NCBI RefSeq assembly: GCF_019649015.1
Contig: NZ_BLPI01000001.1
Location: forward strand, 1,835,001 to 1,899,000
Direction: 5' to 3'
DNA length: 64,000 bases
Source of the DNA: Agarivorans litoreus
GTDB lineage: Bacteria > Pseudomonadota > Gammaproteobacteria > Enterobacterales > Celerinatantimonadaceae
This document shows, one piece after another, positions 52,994-62,573 of this stretch (positions are counted from its first letter, which is position 1; each line of letters starts with the position of its first letter). Both the position numbers and the translations under genes were made by a program. The notes under the pieces were generated by a model. That model was not told the origin of the DNA, did not search any database, and saw only the letters and a program-made list of their open reading frames with translations.

Positions 52994-53155
52994 TTAGCGC
53001 TTTTTGATTTTTACAAAATCGAAGAAAAGCCATAATGCAATAATGGTTGCCGACACCACCACACCATATTCTAGATAAAGATGGATATAACCAAGAAAAA
53101 AGCTTACCACGGGTAAAGCAAATACAAGCAACAAGGCCAACAACAAATAGCCCAA
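52994..53155 (-). CDS. Small membrane protein (53 residues)
   Basis: The leftward frame starts TTG at 53155 with GAGGAG six bases upstream and encodes about 53 residues: two hydrophobic helices (GYLLLALLLVFALPVVSFFLG; GVVVSATIIALWLFFDFV) separated by HLYLEY and ending KIKKR. Positive C-terminal residues suggest a cytoplasmic end. No family recognised, but the ribosome site and two clean TM segments support a real gene. Confidence 0.6.
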   Translation of the reverse strand: MGYLLLALLLVFALPVVSFFLGYIHLYLEYGVVVSATIIALWLFFDFVKIKKR

Positions 53156-53442
53156 AATAGTCTCCTCTTTTTGTTAGATTATATCCTGAGAAATTCCCGC
53201 CAAGCTACTGCAAAGTAGGTAATTGAGAGCGATTTCACTGAGATATTAACTAAGGCAAGAAATAGCAAAATGAAAGCGTAATTAGGTAATACAATAACCT
53301 TTTCCGAATAAAGTAGGGCATCAAATTAGATGTTTTTTTGGGCGCTTATGATAGTCACTGTGAAAGTAGCGCTATTACACCGCCAATGGCAGCACAAAGC
53401 AAATAACCAAGGGCTTATTGGCATCCTATACTCAGCGCTGGA

Positions 53443-53886
53443 TTATTCAAAGTAAGATTTAAGTTGCAGTTGCACGTGGCCATCTTTCCAAACAGTGGTA
53501 TCGATTTGCGTTTTGCAAATTGCACACAAAATTTTGTTCGATAAGGTTAAGTGGCTCGACAAACGGTTACCTTTGACGCGAAACAGTAAATTACCCTGCG
53601 CTTGCCAACGCACACCACCACGCCAATTAGCGCGCCATTGCGGCACTTGCTGGTAACGTAAAAACTTAGATTGCTCTGTAGTATTCGTGGGAACTTGATT
53701 ACGATTAGTGCTTAGCGCACTAAAATGTTGCTCTTGTAACCAGTTAATATCATTAAATAAATCGTTAGCAGCTTGAGGTTGTTCGAGCTCATTCTCAACA
53801 CTAAAATCAAGTGCCAATGTAGGTTTTGCCTGAACCATGTTTGCCCACACCAATACTGCAATCATTAACGATAATGCAATACCCAT
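53443..53886 (-). CDS. Exported protein of unknown function
   Basis: A 147-residue protein with a signal peptide (MGIALSLMIAVLVWANMVQA, then KPTLALDF). The mature part contains NWRGGVRWQAQGNLLFRVKGNR and a CAICKTQ CxxC-type pair near residue 118. The ATG at 53886 has GGAGG five bases upstream. No domain recognised. The gap at 53156-53442 downstream shows nothing further. Confidence 0.65.
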   Translation of the reverse strand: MGIALSLMIAVLVWANMVQAKPTLALDFSVENELEQPQAANDLFNDINWLQEQHFSALSTNRNQVPTNTTEQSKFLRYQQVPQWRANWRGGVRWQAQGNLLFRVKGNRLSSHLTLSNKILCAICKTQIDTTVWKDGHVQLQLKSYFE

Positions 53887-53898
53887 AACAACCTCCAA

Positions 53899-54300
53899 CG
53901 CACCATAAGTATTAGTTAACTACTTCCTCTTTTGGTTTAGTTAGCCTCTTGCACCCTAACAATATAATTAAAGCACCTTTATTAAAGAGTAGTAGAGCTA
54001 ATGAATTCCTGCTATTTCCATGCCACTACTAAGTTTTTACACAGGTGGCGATTTACATTTTGCTAACTTTGTTCAACCTAGGCGTAACCTATCACACCGA
54101 TAAACTTTACAAATTGGTTTGACCAATGGAAATAAGCGATACTTTTGTGCGAAGTTACTTGACTGTTAGGCCGTAGTTTTCTTTCATACACACCAAATGC
54201 GAAAAATTAGCTAACATGCAGTAGCTAACAAACATTTAATATGCAGCGACGTGTTGCCAACACAGCAACTCAACATAACAACCATTAGCAGGAACACACT
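53899..54300. promoter_or_regulatory. pntAB promoter region
   Basis: About 400 bases without a gene. It contains the perfect inverted repeat ATTGGT-TTG-ACCAAT at 54113-54127, which shares TTGACCAAT with the site at 42741. AGGAACACACT precedes the pntA ATG. Confidence 0.45.
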
Positions 54301-55860
54301 ATGCAAATCGGAATACCTAAGGAGATCTTCGACCAGGAGAGCCGGGTAGCCGCCACCCCAAAAACCGTAGAGCAGTTGCTTAAACTAGGCTTCTCTGTGG
54401 CAGTGGAAAGCGGTGCAGGAACAGCAGCCAGCTTTAATGATGATGCTTATAGCGAAGCAGGCGCAGAAATTGTAAGCAAAGAGCAAGCATTTCAAGCTGA
54501 CCTCATCTTTAAGGTTAACGCTCCACTAGACGGAAGCGACAACACCACCGACGAACTTTCTCTTATAAAGGAAGGCGCAACGGTAGCCAGTTTTGCATGG
54601 CCTGCACAAAATCCAGAATTACTTGAAAAATTTAAAGCAGCCAAGGTTAACTTATTAGCCATGGACATGGTGCCACGGATTTCTCGTGCTCAATCTTTAG
54701 ACGCTCGTAGCTCGCTAGCCAACGTAGACGGCTACCGCGCAGTGGTAGAAGCAGCTAACCACTTTGGCCGTTTCTTTACCGGTCAAATTACAGCCGCAGG
54801 TAAGGTACCACCCGCTAAAGTATTGGTAATTGGTGCAGGTGTAGCCGGTTTGGCAGCCATTGGTACCGCTGGTAGCTTAGGTGCCATTGTTCGCGCCTTT
54901 GATACTCGCCCAGAAGTAAAAGAACAAATTAACTCTATGGGCGCCGAGTTCCTAGAGCTTGATTACGAAGAAGAAGATACTGGCAGCGGTGACGGCTACG
55001 CCAAGGAAATGAGCGCAGCCTTTATTGAAGCCGAAATGGCCTTGTTCCGCGAACAAGCCAAAGACGTAGACATCATTATTACCACCGCATTAATTCCAGG
55101 CCGCCCAGCACCTAAGCTAATTTTGGCCGACATGGTTGAATTAATGAAGCCAGGTAGCGTAATTGTTGATTTAGCAGCAGCCACTGGCGGTAACTGTGAG
55201 TTAACCGAGCCAGGCAAGATTGCTGTTAAACACGACGTCACCATTATTGGCTTAACCGATATTTCTCGCCGTTTGCCTGCTCAAGCTAGCCAACTTTACG
55301 GCACCAACTTAGTAAACCTACTTAAGTTGCTTAGCCCAGAGAAAAATGGCGAAATCAACATCGACTTCGAAGACGAAGTTTTACGTGGCGTAGCCTCGGT
55401 TAAAGATGGCGAAATCACTTTCCCACCACCAGCAATTCAAGTAAGTGCTCAGCCTCAAGCCAAAGCGCCTGCTGCAGAACCGGCTCCAGTGGAACAAGAA
55501 AAACCAAGCAAGCCTTGGCTAAAACCAGCGCTAGCAGCAGCCGGTGCAGCCGCTTTTGCTTGGGTAGCCGACGCAGCACCAGCAGACTTTGTACAGCACT
55601 TCACTGTGTTCTTGCTGGCTTGTGTAGTGGGTTACTACGTAGTTTGGAACGTAACACATGCCTTGCACACTCCATTAATGAGTGTAACCAACGCCATTAG
55701 CGGCATTATTATTGTGGGCGCCTTAGTGCAGATGAAAGCCGACACTTCCTGGGTAGTACTACTGCTCTCGGGTATCGCCGTGCTTATCGCCACTATTAAT
55801 ATCGCCGGTGGTTTTACTGTGACTCAGCGGATGCTGAAAATGTTCCGTAAAGACGACTAA
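54301..55860 (+). CDS. pntA: NAD(P) transhydrogenase subunit alpha
   Basis: A 519-residue protein (E. coli PntA 510). N-terminal alanine dehydrogenase-like domains bind NAD(H): [23 protein letters not shown] and the Rossmann motif [34 protein letters not shown]. The C-terminal part has membrane helices ([39 protein letters not shown]). It couples proton movement to hydride transfer from NADH to NADP+. The linker before the helices (residues 380-400) is Ala/Pro/Glu-rich. First of a two-gene operon. Confidence 0.96.
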   Translation: MQIGIPKEIFDQESRVAATPKTVEQLLKLGFSVAVESGAGTAASFNDDAYSEAGAEIVSKEQAFQADLIFKVNAPLDGSDNTTDELSLIKEGATVASFAWPAQNPELLEKFKAAKVNLLAMDMVPRISRAQSLDARSSLANVDGYRAVVEAANHFGRFFTGQITAAGKVPPAKVLVIGAGVAGLAAIGTAGSLGAIVRAFDTRPEVKEQINSMGAEFLELDYEEEDTGSGDGYAKEMSAAFIEAEMALFREQAKDVDIIITTALIPGRPAPKLILADMVELMKPGSVIVDLAAATGGNCELTEPGKIAVKHDVTIIGLTDISRRLPAQASQLYGTNLVNLLKLLSPEKNGEINIDFEDEVLRGVASVKDGEITFPPPAIQVSAQPQAKAPAAEPAPVEQEKPSKPWLKPALAAAGAAAFAWVADAAPADFVQHFTVFLLACVVGYYVVWNVTHALHTPLMSVTNAISGIIIVGALVQMKADTSWVVLLLSGIAVLIATINIAGGFTVTQRMLKMFRKDD

Positions 55861-55874
55861 GGAGAAATAGTCAC

Positions 55875-57275
55875 ATGTCTCAAGGTATAGTTTCTGCAGC
55901 GTATTTAATCGCTGCCCTATTGTTTATCTTCAGCCTAGCCGGCCTAAGTAAACAAGAAACCGCCCAGCGCGGTAACATCTTTGGCATCATCGGTATGGTT
56001 ATCGCCGTACTCGCCACATTAGCTAGCACCCAAGTAACCGGCGGTAGCTGGATTATTACCCTAGCCATGGGTATTGGTGCCGCTATTGGTATCCGTTTAG
56101 CCCTTAAAGTTGAAATGACCGAAATGCCAGAGCTGGTTGCTATTTTGCACAGTTTTGTAGGTATGGCAGCGGTATTGGTTGGTTTCTCAAGTGCTATCGA
56201 CCACGGCTCGTTAATTGATTCAGTTACTGGCTTAATTGATCCAGTAGCAAAATCTATTCACGACGTAGAAGTATTCCTAGGTATCTTTATTGGTGCTGTA
56301 ACCTTCACCGGTTCGGTAGTCGCCTTTGGCAAACTTCGCGGCCTTATTAGCAGTGCCCCTAAAGCCCTACCAGGCGCTCACTGGTTAAACTTAGCCATGA
56401 TTGTAGTATCAATCTACCTAGGCAGTATATTCATGGACAGCGGCTCTATGTGGCCACTGGTTATCATGACCTTTATCGCCTTTGTATTTGGTTACAACCT
56501 AGTATCTGCAATCGGCGGCGCCGATATGCCAGTGGTTGTATCGATGCTTAACTCATACTCTGGTTGGGCAGCAGCAGCGGCAGGTTTCATGCTAGGCAAC
56601 GACTTGCTAATTGTAACTGGTGCACTAGTAGGTAGCTCGGGTGCGATTCTGTCTTACATCATGTGTAAAGCAATGAACCGCTCGTTCATCAGCGTAATCT
56701 TAGGTGGTTTTGGTAGCGAAGGTGGCACGGTAATAGCCAGCGATGCAGACCAAGGCGAACATACCGAAGTACAGGCTGAAGAAGTCGCCGAGATGCTAAA
56801 AGATGCTAACGAAGTAATTATCGCACCTGGTTACGGCATGGCGGTTGCGCAAGCCCAGTATCCAGTAGCCGAAATTACCAAAAAGCTGCGTGATAAAGGC
56901 GTAAACGTACGTTTTGCTATTCACCCAGTAGCAGGTCGCTTACCTGGCCACATGAACGTATTGTTAGCCGAGGCCAAAGTACCTTACGACATCGTAATGG
57001 AAATGGACGAGATTAACGAAGACTTCGCCTCTACCGACGTAGTACTAGTAATTGGTGCTAACGACACGGTTAACCCTGCAGCTAAAGAGCCAGGCAGCCC
57101 AATTGCCGGTATGCCAGTACTTGAGGTATGGGATGCGAAAAACGTGATTGTATTTAAACGTTCAATGGCCACTGGTTATGCTGGTGTTCAAAACCCATTG
57201 TTCTTTAAAGAAAATACAGACATGTTGTTTGGTGATGCTAAAGAAACGGTTCAGAAGATCCTTTCTCATATCTAA
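55875..57275 (+). CDS. pntB: NAD(P) transhydrogenase subunit beta
   Basis: A 466-residue protein with about eight to nine N-terminal TM helices and a C-terminal NADP(H)-binding domain ([75 protein letters not shown]). E. coli PntB is 462. Start ATG at 55875 with AAGGAGA upstream. Forms the complex with PntA. Confidence 0.96.
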   Translation: MSQGIVSAAYLIAALLFIFSLAGLSKQETAQRGNIFGIIGMVIAVLATLASTQVTGGSWIITLAMGIGAAIGIRLALKVEMTEMPELVAILHSFVGMAAVLVGFSSAIDHGSLIDSVTGLIDPVAKSIHDVEVFLGIFIGAVTFTGSVVAFGKLRGLISSAPKALPGAHWLNLAMIVVSIYLGSIFMDSGSMWPLVIMTFIAFVFGYNLVSAIGGADMPVVVSMLNSYSGWAAAAAGFMLGNDLLIVTGALVGSSGAILSYIMCKAMNRSFISVILGGFGSEGGTVIASDADQGEHTEVQAEEVAEMLKDANEVIIAPGYGMAVAQAQYPVAEITKKLRDKGVNVRFAIHPVAGRLPGHMNVLLAEAKVPYDIVMEMDEINEDFASTDVVLVIGANDTVNPAAKEPGSPIAGMPVLEVWDAKNVIVFKRSMATGYAGVQNPLFFKENTDMLFGDAKETVQKILSHI

Positions 57276-57296
57276 GCAAATGATGTGTTGATGATG

Positions 57297-57322
57297 AAAG
57301 CCGCTCATTGAGCGGCTTTTTT
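57297..57322 (+). terminator. Terminator after pntB
   Basis: GCCGCTC-ATT-GAGCGGC stem with TTTTTT following, 25 bases after the pntB stop. Confidence 0.9.
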
Positions 57323-57345
57323 GTATCTTCTATATCGCAGTGACA

Positions 57346-58209
57346 TCAACTTTCTTCAAAATTAACAGGGTCATCAACATCGCGATAAATATTTACTGAG
57401 TAATCTTTCTTGTTGGGAGCAGCAACATGTATTGGTATCCCTCGCTCCTTACAGAGGGTAGCGATAACTTTTCGATTAGTTTTATCCATTCTAGAACCAA
57501 TAATCACACCAATTAGAGCTTTATCAGAAACAGTTTCAACTACTCCTGACTTAGCATTTTCTTCATCACTTTCAGCAAATAGAACACTACGAATCTCAGC
57601 TTCATAATTCCAGCGAATATGCTTTTGATATGTAAAGTTAAAATTAAATAATTCAGTTTTAGCAAAAACCTGATTCATCATTTTACCTTTCGTGAAGCTG
57701 AATTGCTTAGCTCGCTCTGTCACTGATGCGTTTAAATCTCTGTATGTGATCTTTTTAACTCTTTTGTTATAGTCAATTTGATTTAGGCTTATTTTCTCAT
57801 GGTTAGATAACTCTGCTTTATCATAGATAAAACAAAGGCCTGTCATACCATTCGCATAATGAGACCACATCAACGGCTCATCGCAAGCGCCACTAAAACA
57901 ACAAATAAAAGTTCCAGTCGCATTTTTCCCTAGGTCCTCAAGTTGGGTCTTAATAAATTTCTTGTAAGAATCCAAAACCCGATTTTCTTCCTGTTGAATA
58001 TATAATGACATCAGCTGATTATGAGATAGTAATTTAAGGTGCTCATTGATTTCGGGTAGTTTCTCGATCTTAAACTCATTCCAATCAAACTCAAACGGAT
58101 GCTCAAAGGGATCATTGAGGAGGCGAACATGAGAATGCCAAAGTTCACTCTCTATCAACTCCCTGATCGTATTTTCGCTGTAGCTTCTATAACGATATAG
58201 CTCATTCAT
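57346..58209 (-). CDS. DUF2971 domain protein
   Basis: A 287-residue cytoplasmic protein of the DUF2971 family, recognised by the N-terminal LYRYRSYSENTIRELIESELWHSHVRLLNDPFE and FICCFSGACDEPLMWSHYANGMTGLCFIYD. DUF2971 genes are scattered and often occur in mobile or accessory regions; the activity is unknown. Base use is clearly more AT-rich than its neighbours and it is followed by a repeat-rich stretch, both consistent with acquisition by transfer. Confidence 0.85.
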   Translation of the reverse strand: MNELYRYRSYSENTIRELIESELWHSHVRLLNDPFEHPFEFDWNEFKIEKLPEINEHLKLLSHNQLMSLYIQQEENRVLDSYKKFIKTQLEDLGKNATGTFICCFSGACDEPLMWSHYANGMTGLCFIYDKAELSNHEKISLNQIDYNKRVKKITYRDLNASVTERAKQFSFTKGKMMNQVFAKTELFNFNFTYQKHIRWNYEAEIRSVLFAESDEENAKSGVVETVSDKALIGVIIGSRMDKTNRKVIATLCKERGIPIHVAAPNKKDYSVNIYRDVDDPVNFEES

Positions 58210-58659
58210 TTAATCAGTTACCTAACACCTCTAATTCTTAAGACACATTACATGTTTTTAGAAAAGTTGGTCAAAAGGCGACTTCTCAAAGTGAGAGTTA
58301 AAAATAAACTAACAAAAACTAATAACAGTTATAGAATTCTTTACAACTGAATACGCCCCTACTTATTTGGCTTTTTACCCAGCTTCGGTTGCGGATTTCG
58401 CCCTGACGGCGACTTCCTTAAGCTTCAAACAGCTAAAGCTTAACTAAGGAAAAAGAAAGGCTGCCCCAGCATCATCTTCTTCCTGCGTTGCTCACTCACT
58501 GCGGCGTCAAAACAACTCGCTACGCTCAAACAGGTTTTGCCTATACCCGCAGCTCGCTTGCGCTACTCGGCGATGATGAGGGGGAAGGAAGATCAAGAGC
58601 GCAGCTAGCTAGATAAACAGAAAAAACTTAACACTCCCACTCTTTGCTCTTCAGAACCA

Positions 58660-58852
58660 TCATCTCCGCCGAGTAGCGGAGTAATCAAGGGATTAAACCG
58701 AGGACTGTTTGAGCGTAGCGAGTTTCCGAAGGTGCCCTTGTTAACGAGCAACGGAGGATGTAAGGAGATGCGGGTGGCCTTTCTTTTGTACCCTTTTCTT
58801 TGGCCAAGCAAAGAAAAGGGTATCGCCGGCAAGGCGAAACCTGAACCAACAC
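58660..58852 (+). repeat. Intergenic repeat copy A with long hairpin
   Basis: Shares with copy B the blocks CCGAGGACTGTTTGAGCG, AGCGAGTTTCCG and GCCTTTCTTTTGTAC, and a hairpin here 58789-58822: TACCCTTTTCTTTG-GCCAAG-CAAAGAAAAGGGTA, a perfect 14-bp stem. Blocks like CTTTTCTTTGGC..AAAGAAAAG are common non-coding repeats in marine gammaproteobacteria. Confidence 0.8.
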
Positions 58853-58912
58853 CAAGCAGTGGTTCAAATGAAACGAATATAAACACAAGCTCACAGCTCT
58901 GCTTTCAATACA

Positions 58913-59106
58913 CCATCATCGCCGCCGAGTATCGCAGTAAATTAACGAATAAGCCGAGGACTGTTTGAGCGCAGCGAGTTTCCGTAGGCGCGTTGATTTA
59001 TGAGAAACGCATGATTCAAGGGAATGCGGGGCGGCCTTTCTTTTGTACACTTTTCTTTGGCCGCACAAAGAAAAGGGTATCGCCGCCAAGCCAAAACCTG
59101 AACCCA
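58913..59106 (+). repeat. Intergenic repeat copy B with long hairpin
   Basis: Second copy, with hairpin 59046-59079 (CTTTTCTTTG-GCCGCA-CAAAGAAAAG plus flanking pairs). The middle parts of the two copies diverge, while the conserved blocks and the hairpin are kept. Confidence 0.8.
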
Positions 59107-59162
59107 CAAAGTGCCTAGCAAGCAAAATAATTAACGAGAAGAGGAAGCTTACAAATACAAAA

Positions 59163-59182
59163 AAACCGCTAATTAGCGGTTT
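59163..59182 (-). terminator. Terminator after yaiL
   Basis: AAACCGCTAATTAGCGGTTT, a self-complementary stem with A-run on the left, just downstream of the leftward DUF2058 gene. Confidence 0.75.
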
Positions 59183-59202
59183 CTTCTCAAACTAACAGCC
59201 CA

Positions 59203-59724
59203 TTACCACATCAAATCATCTGGGATTTGATAATCAGCATACGGGTCGTCTTCATCAATCACATCTTGGCTTGGGTCGTTAATTAGCACAACTACGCTTT
59301 CGTCACGTTGGGCGATTTTTTCCGCCACAATCGTAGGGACTACTTCATAAGCTTCGCCCAGAGTAACAATGGCTAAGCGGCCGTTACTAAGCTGCTTGCG
59401 CAGTTCTTCGGTAACATAAATCTTTTTAATTAGGCCTTCATGGGTGAAGTTGTAAGCTTCTTCGCCGCGCTTTCTGTCTAACATGTTCATCTCAATCAAT
59501 TGCTTGATTTGAGCGGCAACGGCTTTTTTGGCTTTTTCAGCATTTTGTTGCTGAGCTAACTCGGCGTCACGTTGTTGTTGGTTAAGCTTGGCTTGCTCGG
59601 CTGCTGCTTTTACTTCCTTGGCCAAGGTGCGTGATTTTTTATTGGTTTTGCCTACTTTTTTGGCTTTTTTCTTGTCAACTAAACCAGCTTTAAGCATCTG
59701 CTCTTGCAGCGATAACTTGGCCAT
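59203..59724 (-). CDS. yaiL: DUF2058 (YaiL-like) nucleoprotein/polynucleotide-associated protein
   Basis: A 173-residue protein starting MAKLSLQEQMLKAGLVDKKK with a highly charged, coiled-coil-prone Lys/Gln/Ala-rich middle (residues 15-75) and a C-terminal domain AYNFTHEGLIKKIYVTEELRKQLSNGRLAIVTLG.. ending PYADYQIPDDLMW. This is the YaiL/DUF2058 architecture. The ATG at 59724 is preferred over a longer frame by 57 bases because it matches the family start. Role not known with certainty. Confidence 0.88.
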   Translation of the reverse strand: MAKLSLQEQMLKAGLVDKKKAKKVGKTNKKSRTLAKEVKAAAEQAKLNQQQRDAELAQQQNAEKAKKAVAAQIKQLIEMNMLDRKRGEEAYNFTHEGLIKKIYVTEELRKQLSNGRLAIVTLGEAYEVVPTIVAEKIAQRDESVVVLINDPSQDVIDEDDPYADYQIPDDLMW

Positions 59725-59846
59725 AACAAATTTATACCTTTGAATTCGATGGGTGAAATTACAATGCAGCAGTGCTGCCACTAAAGGCCTAGATAATACG
59801 TGAAGCGGCTACAAATTTGAACCTATAGCGAACAAGTTAACCAGGC

Positions 59847-60374
59847 CTACTCGGCTTGTGGCGCTAGGGTTAACGACAAGGGTTGATCTTGCGGATAGCC
59901 CGACAAATCAATCTCGCTACCATTAAGTTTTAAGCTAAAACCCTCGATTTGGGAAAAGTACAAGGATGCTGGGTGCATTACCTGCCAAGTGCGCAGATCG
60001 CCCATTCCTAACCAGCCATCAAATACCACTTTATCGCGGCCATCAATAAGCAATAATTCGGCTCGGTCGTCGGCTTCAATTTCTAGCTCTATCACTTGCT
60101 CTGGCTTTAATGCTTCTGGTTGCCACAAATCACTTGGAGCAACCCAGTAGTAGGTTCTTGCACCTTGCCAACGATGGGGTAACTGAGCAGGCGGGCGAAT
60201 TGGGTAAATAGGTCGAATTGGGCGTTCAATAGGATGGCTAGGGATTGGCCGCTCTATGGGTTGCTCGGGTTTGTGTAGCGGTGCTGGGCGCGCGGATTGC
60301 TCCGCCATGCAGGCTTCTATAGCGCCAATCGCTAACAGCAAAGCTAAACCTATATTACAAAGAAACCTTAACAT
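59847..60374 (-). CDS. Exported proline-rich protein of unknown function
   Basis: A 175-residue protein: signal peptide (FLCNIGLALLLAIGAIEACMA), then a Pro/Ile/Arg-rich repeat region (PIERPIPSHPIERPIRPIYPIRPP, residues about 35-60) and a domain starting WQGARTYYWVAPSDLWQPEALK with alternating strands. The Cys in IEAC is not a good lipobox because of Glu at -2. It is divergent from recG with 95 bases between. No family recognised. Confidence 0.65.
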   Translation of the reverse strand: MLRFLCNIGLALLLAIGAIEACMAEQSARPAPLHKPEQPIERPIPSHPIERPIRPIYPIRPPAQLPHRWQGARTYYWVAPSDLWQPEALKPEQVIELEIEADDRAELLLIDGRDKVVFDGWLGMGDLRTWQVMHPASLYFSQIEGFSLKLNGSEIDLSGYPQDQPLSLTLAPQAE

Positions 60375-60469
60375 TTCTCGCCCCAACTACAGTTAAACCC
60401 TTGATTAGTAATAATAGCCGAAAAATTCATATATACTCTTATTACATGATCATAATTACAGTGGTTTAA

Positions 60470-62551
60470 GTGGAATTAAGCAGCCTACCCATCACCGCCC
60501 TTAAAGGAGTGGGTGACAAACTTGCCGAAAAGCTCCTGCGCCTACATATTCGAAATGTCGGCGACTTGCTGCTGCACTTACCCCTGCGTTATGAAGACCG
60601 CACTCGCGTATGGCCAATTAACGATTTACTGCACGGTGCGCATGTTTCGGTACATGGTGAAATTACCAAGGTAGAAACCATTCATGCCCGTCGGCGCATG
60701 CTAACGTGTCGCATCAGCGATGGCAGCGGCAGTATTACCCTGCGCTTTTTCAACTTTAATAACGGCCAAAAAGCAGCCATGCAACAAGGTAAATGGATGC
60801 GTTGCTTTGGCGAAGCCAAGCGCGGTAAACATGGTTGGGAAATGATCCATCCGGAATACAGCATTGTTGCCGATCCTAGTGCACCCTTAATGGATGAAAA
60901 GCTTACCCCGGTTTATCCCACTACCGAGGGTTTAAAGCAGCTCAATTTGCGTAAGCTCAGCGAGCAAGCTTTTAAGTTGTTAGAACAATACCCCTTGGTA
61001 GATTGGCTACCACCCGCATTACGCCCCCATGGTTTAGATCTTAACCAAGCCTTAATGCAGTTGCATCGCCCCGATCCAGATACCGAGCTCAGCTTGTTAG
61101 AAGAAGGCCGACATCCTGCCCAGCAGCGTTTGGTATTAGAAGAATTAGCCGCCCACCAGCTCAGCATGTTAAAGCTACGCCAAGAGCAACAGCGCCAAGC
61201 GGCCATTGCTTTACCGCTTGCCAGTGACTTAGAACAGCAATTTTTGGCCCAGCTCCCCTTTAAACCAACCAATGCCCAACAACGGGTGGTGGCCGAAATT
61301 AAAAGCGATACCCAGCAGCCACATGCCATGATGCGTTTGGTACAAGGTGATGTAGGCAGCGGCAAAACCTTAGTTGCAGCCATGGCGGCTTTGCAGGCCT
61401 TAGCTAATGGTTATCAAGTGGCACTGATGGCTCCCACCGAAATATTGGCCGAGCAGCATGCGCTTAACTTTGCCAAATGGTTCGAACCCCTAGGTATTAA
61501 AGTTGATTGGCTTGCTGGCAAACAAAAGGGCAAAGCTCGCAACGAAGCTATGGAGCGCATAGCCAACGGCGAAGCGCAAATGGTAGTGGGCACTCATGCC
61601 ATTTTCCAAGAGCAAGTACAATTTGCCAAACTCGCCTTAGTGATTATCGACGAGCAGCACCGCTTTGGGGTGCATCAACGCATGGCCTTGCGGGAAAAAG
61701 GCGCCGCTGTAGATGGCAGCTCTACTCTACCGCATCAGTTAATTATGACGGCTACCCCTATCCCTCGCACCTTGGCGATGACGGCCTATGCCGATTTAGA
61801 GCTGTCGATTATTGATGAGCTGCCACCGGGCAGAACCCCAATTAAAACCGTGGCCCTGCCCGATACCCGTCGTGAGCAAGTGATCGAACGGGTGTATCAG
61901 GCTTGCCATAACGACGGGCGCCAAGCTTATTGGGTTTGCACTTTAATTGAAGAATCAGAAGTCCTGCAGTGCCAAGCAGCCGAAGACACCGCCGATACTT
62001 TACAGAAACAATTACCCGATTTACGCATTGGTTTAGTGCATGGCCGCATGAAACCGCAAGAAAAGCAGTGGGTAATGGAGCAGTTCAAAAACCATCAGCT
62101 TGATTTACTGGTGGCTACCACCGTAATCGAGGTGGGTGTGGATGTACCTAACGCCAGTTTAATGATTATAGAAAACCCCGAACGTTTAGGTTTAGCTCAG
62201 CTCCACCAGCTACGTGGCAGGGTCGGTCGAGGCCAAGTGGAAAGCCACTGCGTATTGATGTACCACAGCCCCTTGTCTAAAACCGCCAGTTCTCGTTTAA
62301 GTGTATTGCGCGACAGCACCGACGGTTTTGTAATTGCCCAACGCGATATGGAAATTAGAGGCCCTGGCGAACTACTTGGCACCAAGCAAACCGGTTTAGC
62401 AGAATTTAAAATTGCCGATTTAGTACGAGACCAAGCAATGATAGGTGAAGCGCAGCGCCTGGCTAAACAACTTCTTCAGCAAACACCGGTTGCTATTGAA
62501 CCTTTAATTGACCGTTGGTTAGCCGGCCGCGAGCAATTCGCGCAAGCTTAG
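60470..62551 (+). CDS. recG: ATP-dependent DNA helicase RecG
   Basis: A 693-residue helicase (E. coli RecG 693). N-terminal wedge/OB domain (residues about 1-230), Walker A GDVGSGKT, DEQHRFGVHQR (DEXQ box), TATPIPRTLAM (motif III), VATTVIEVGVDVPNA and QLRGRVGRG (motifs V and VI). It reverses stalled replication forks and branch-migrates Holliday junctions. The start is GTG at 60470 with no strong ribosome site. A decayed copy of its 3' end occurs at 63139-63358. Confidence 0.96.
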   Translation: MELSSLPITALKGVGDKLAEKLLRLHIRNVGDLLLHLPLRYEDRTRVWPINDLLHGAHVSVHGEITKVETIHARRRMLTCRISDGSGSITLRFFNFNNGQKAAMQQGKWMRCFGEAKRGKHGWEMIHPEYSIVADPSAPLMDEKLTPVYPTTEGLKQLNLRKLSEQAFKLLEQYPLVDWLPPALRPHGLDLNQALMQLHRPDPDTELSLLEEGRHPAQQRLVLEELAAHQLSMLKLRQEQQRQAAIALPLASDLEQQFLAQLPFKPTNAQQRVVAEIKSDTQQPHAMMRLVQGDVGSGKTLVAAMAALQALANGYQVALMAPTEILAEQHALNFAKWFEPLGIKVDWLAGKQKGKARNEAMERIANGEAQMVVGTHAIFQEQVQFAKLALVIIDEQHRFGVHQRMALREKGAAVDGSSTLPHQLIMTATPIPRTLAMTAYADLELSIIDELPPGRTPIKTVALPDTRREQVIERVYQACHNDGRQAYWVCTLIEESEVLQCQAAEDTADTLQKQLPDLRIGLVHGRMKPQEKQWVMEQFKNHQLDLLVATTVIEVGVDVPNASLMIIENPERLGLAQLHQLRGRVGRGQVESHCVLMYHSPLSKTASSRLSVLRDSTDGFVIAQRDMEIRGPGELLGTKQTGLAEFKIADLVRDQAMIGEAQRLAKQLLQQTPVAIEPLIDRWLAGREQFAQA

Positions 62552-62573
62552 CTGAATGAAAAACTTTGTTAAC

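Larger units (their letters stand above)
58210..59202. repeat. Repeat-rich non-coding stretch
   Basis: About 990 bases without a credible gene. It contains two direct copies of a roughly 190-bp repeat (58660-58852 and 58913-59106), an inverted partial copy around 58515-58545 (ACTCGCTACGCTCAAACAGG, reversed in the others as TTTGAGCGTAGCGAGT), and a loose stem around 58408-58448. Short ORFs here are only repeat translations. Confidence 0.75.

Noticed and set aside
58605-59125. Several short ORFs (69-93 codons) on both strands
   Set aside because: They are translations of the two non-coding repeats and their hairpins, and overlap each other in different frames.
60913-61383. 156-codon antisense ORF in recG
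   Set aside because: Shadow of recG, with Ser/Cys/Trp-rich composition and no start signals.
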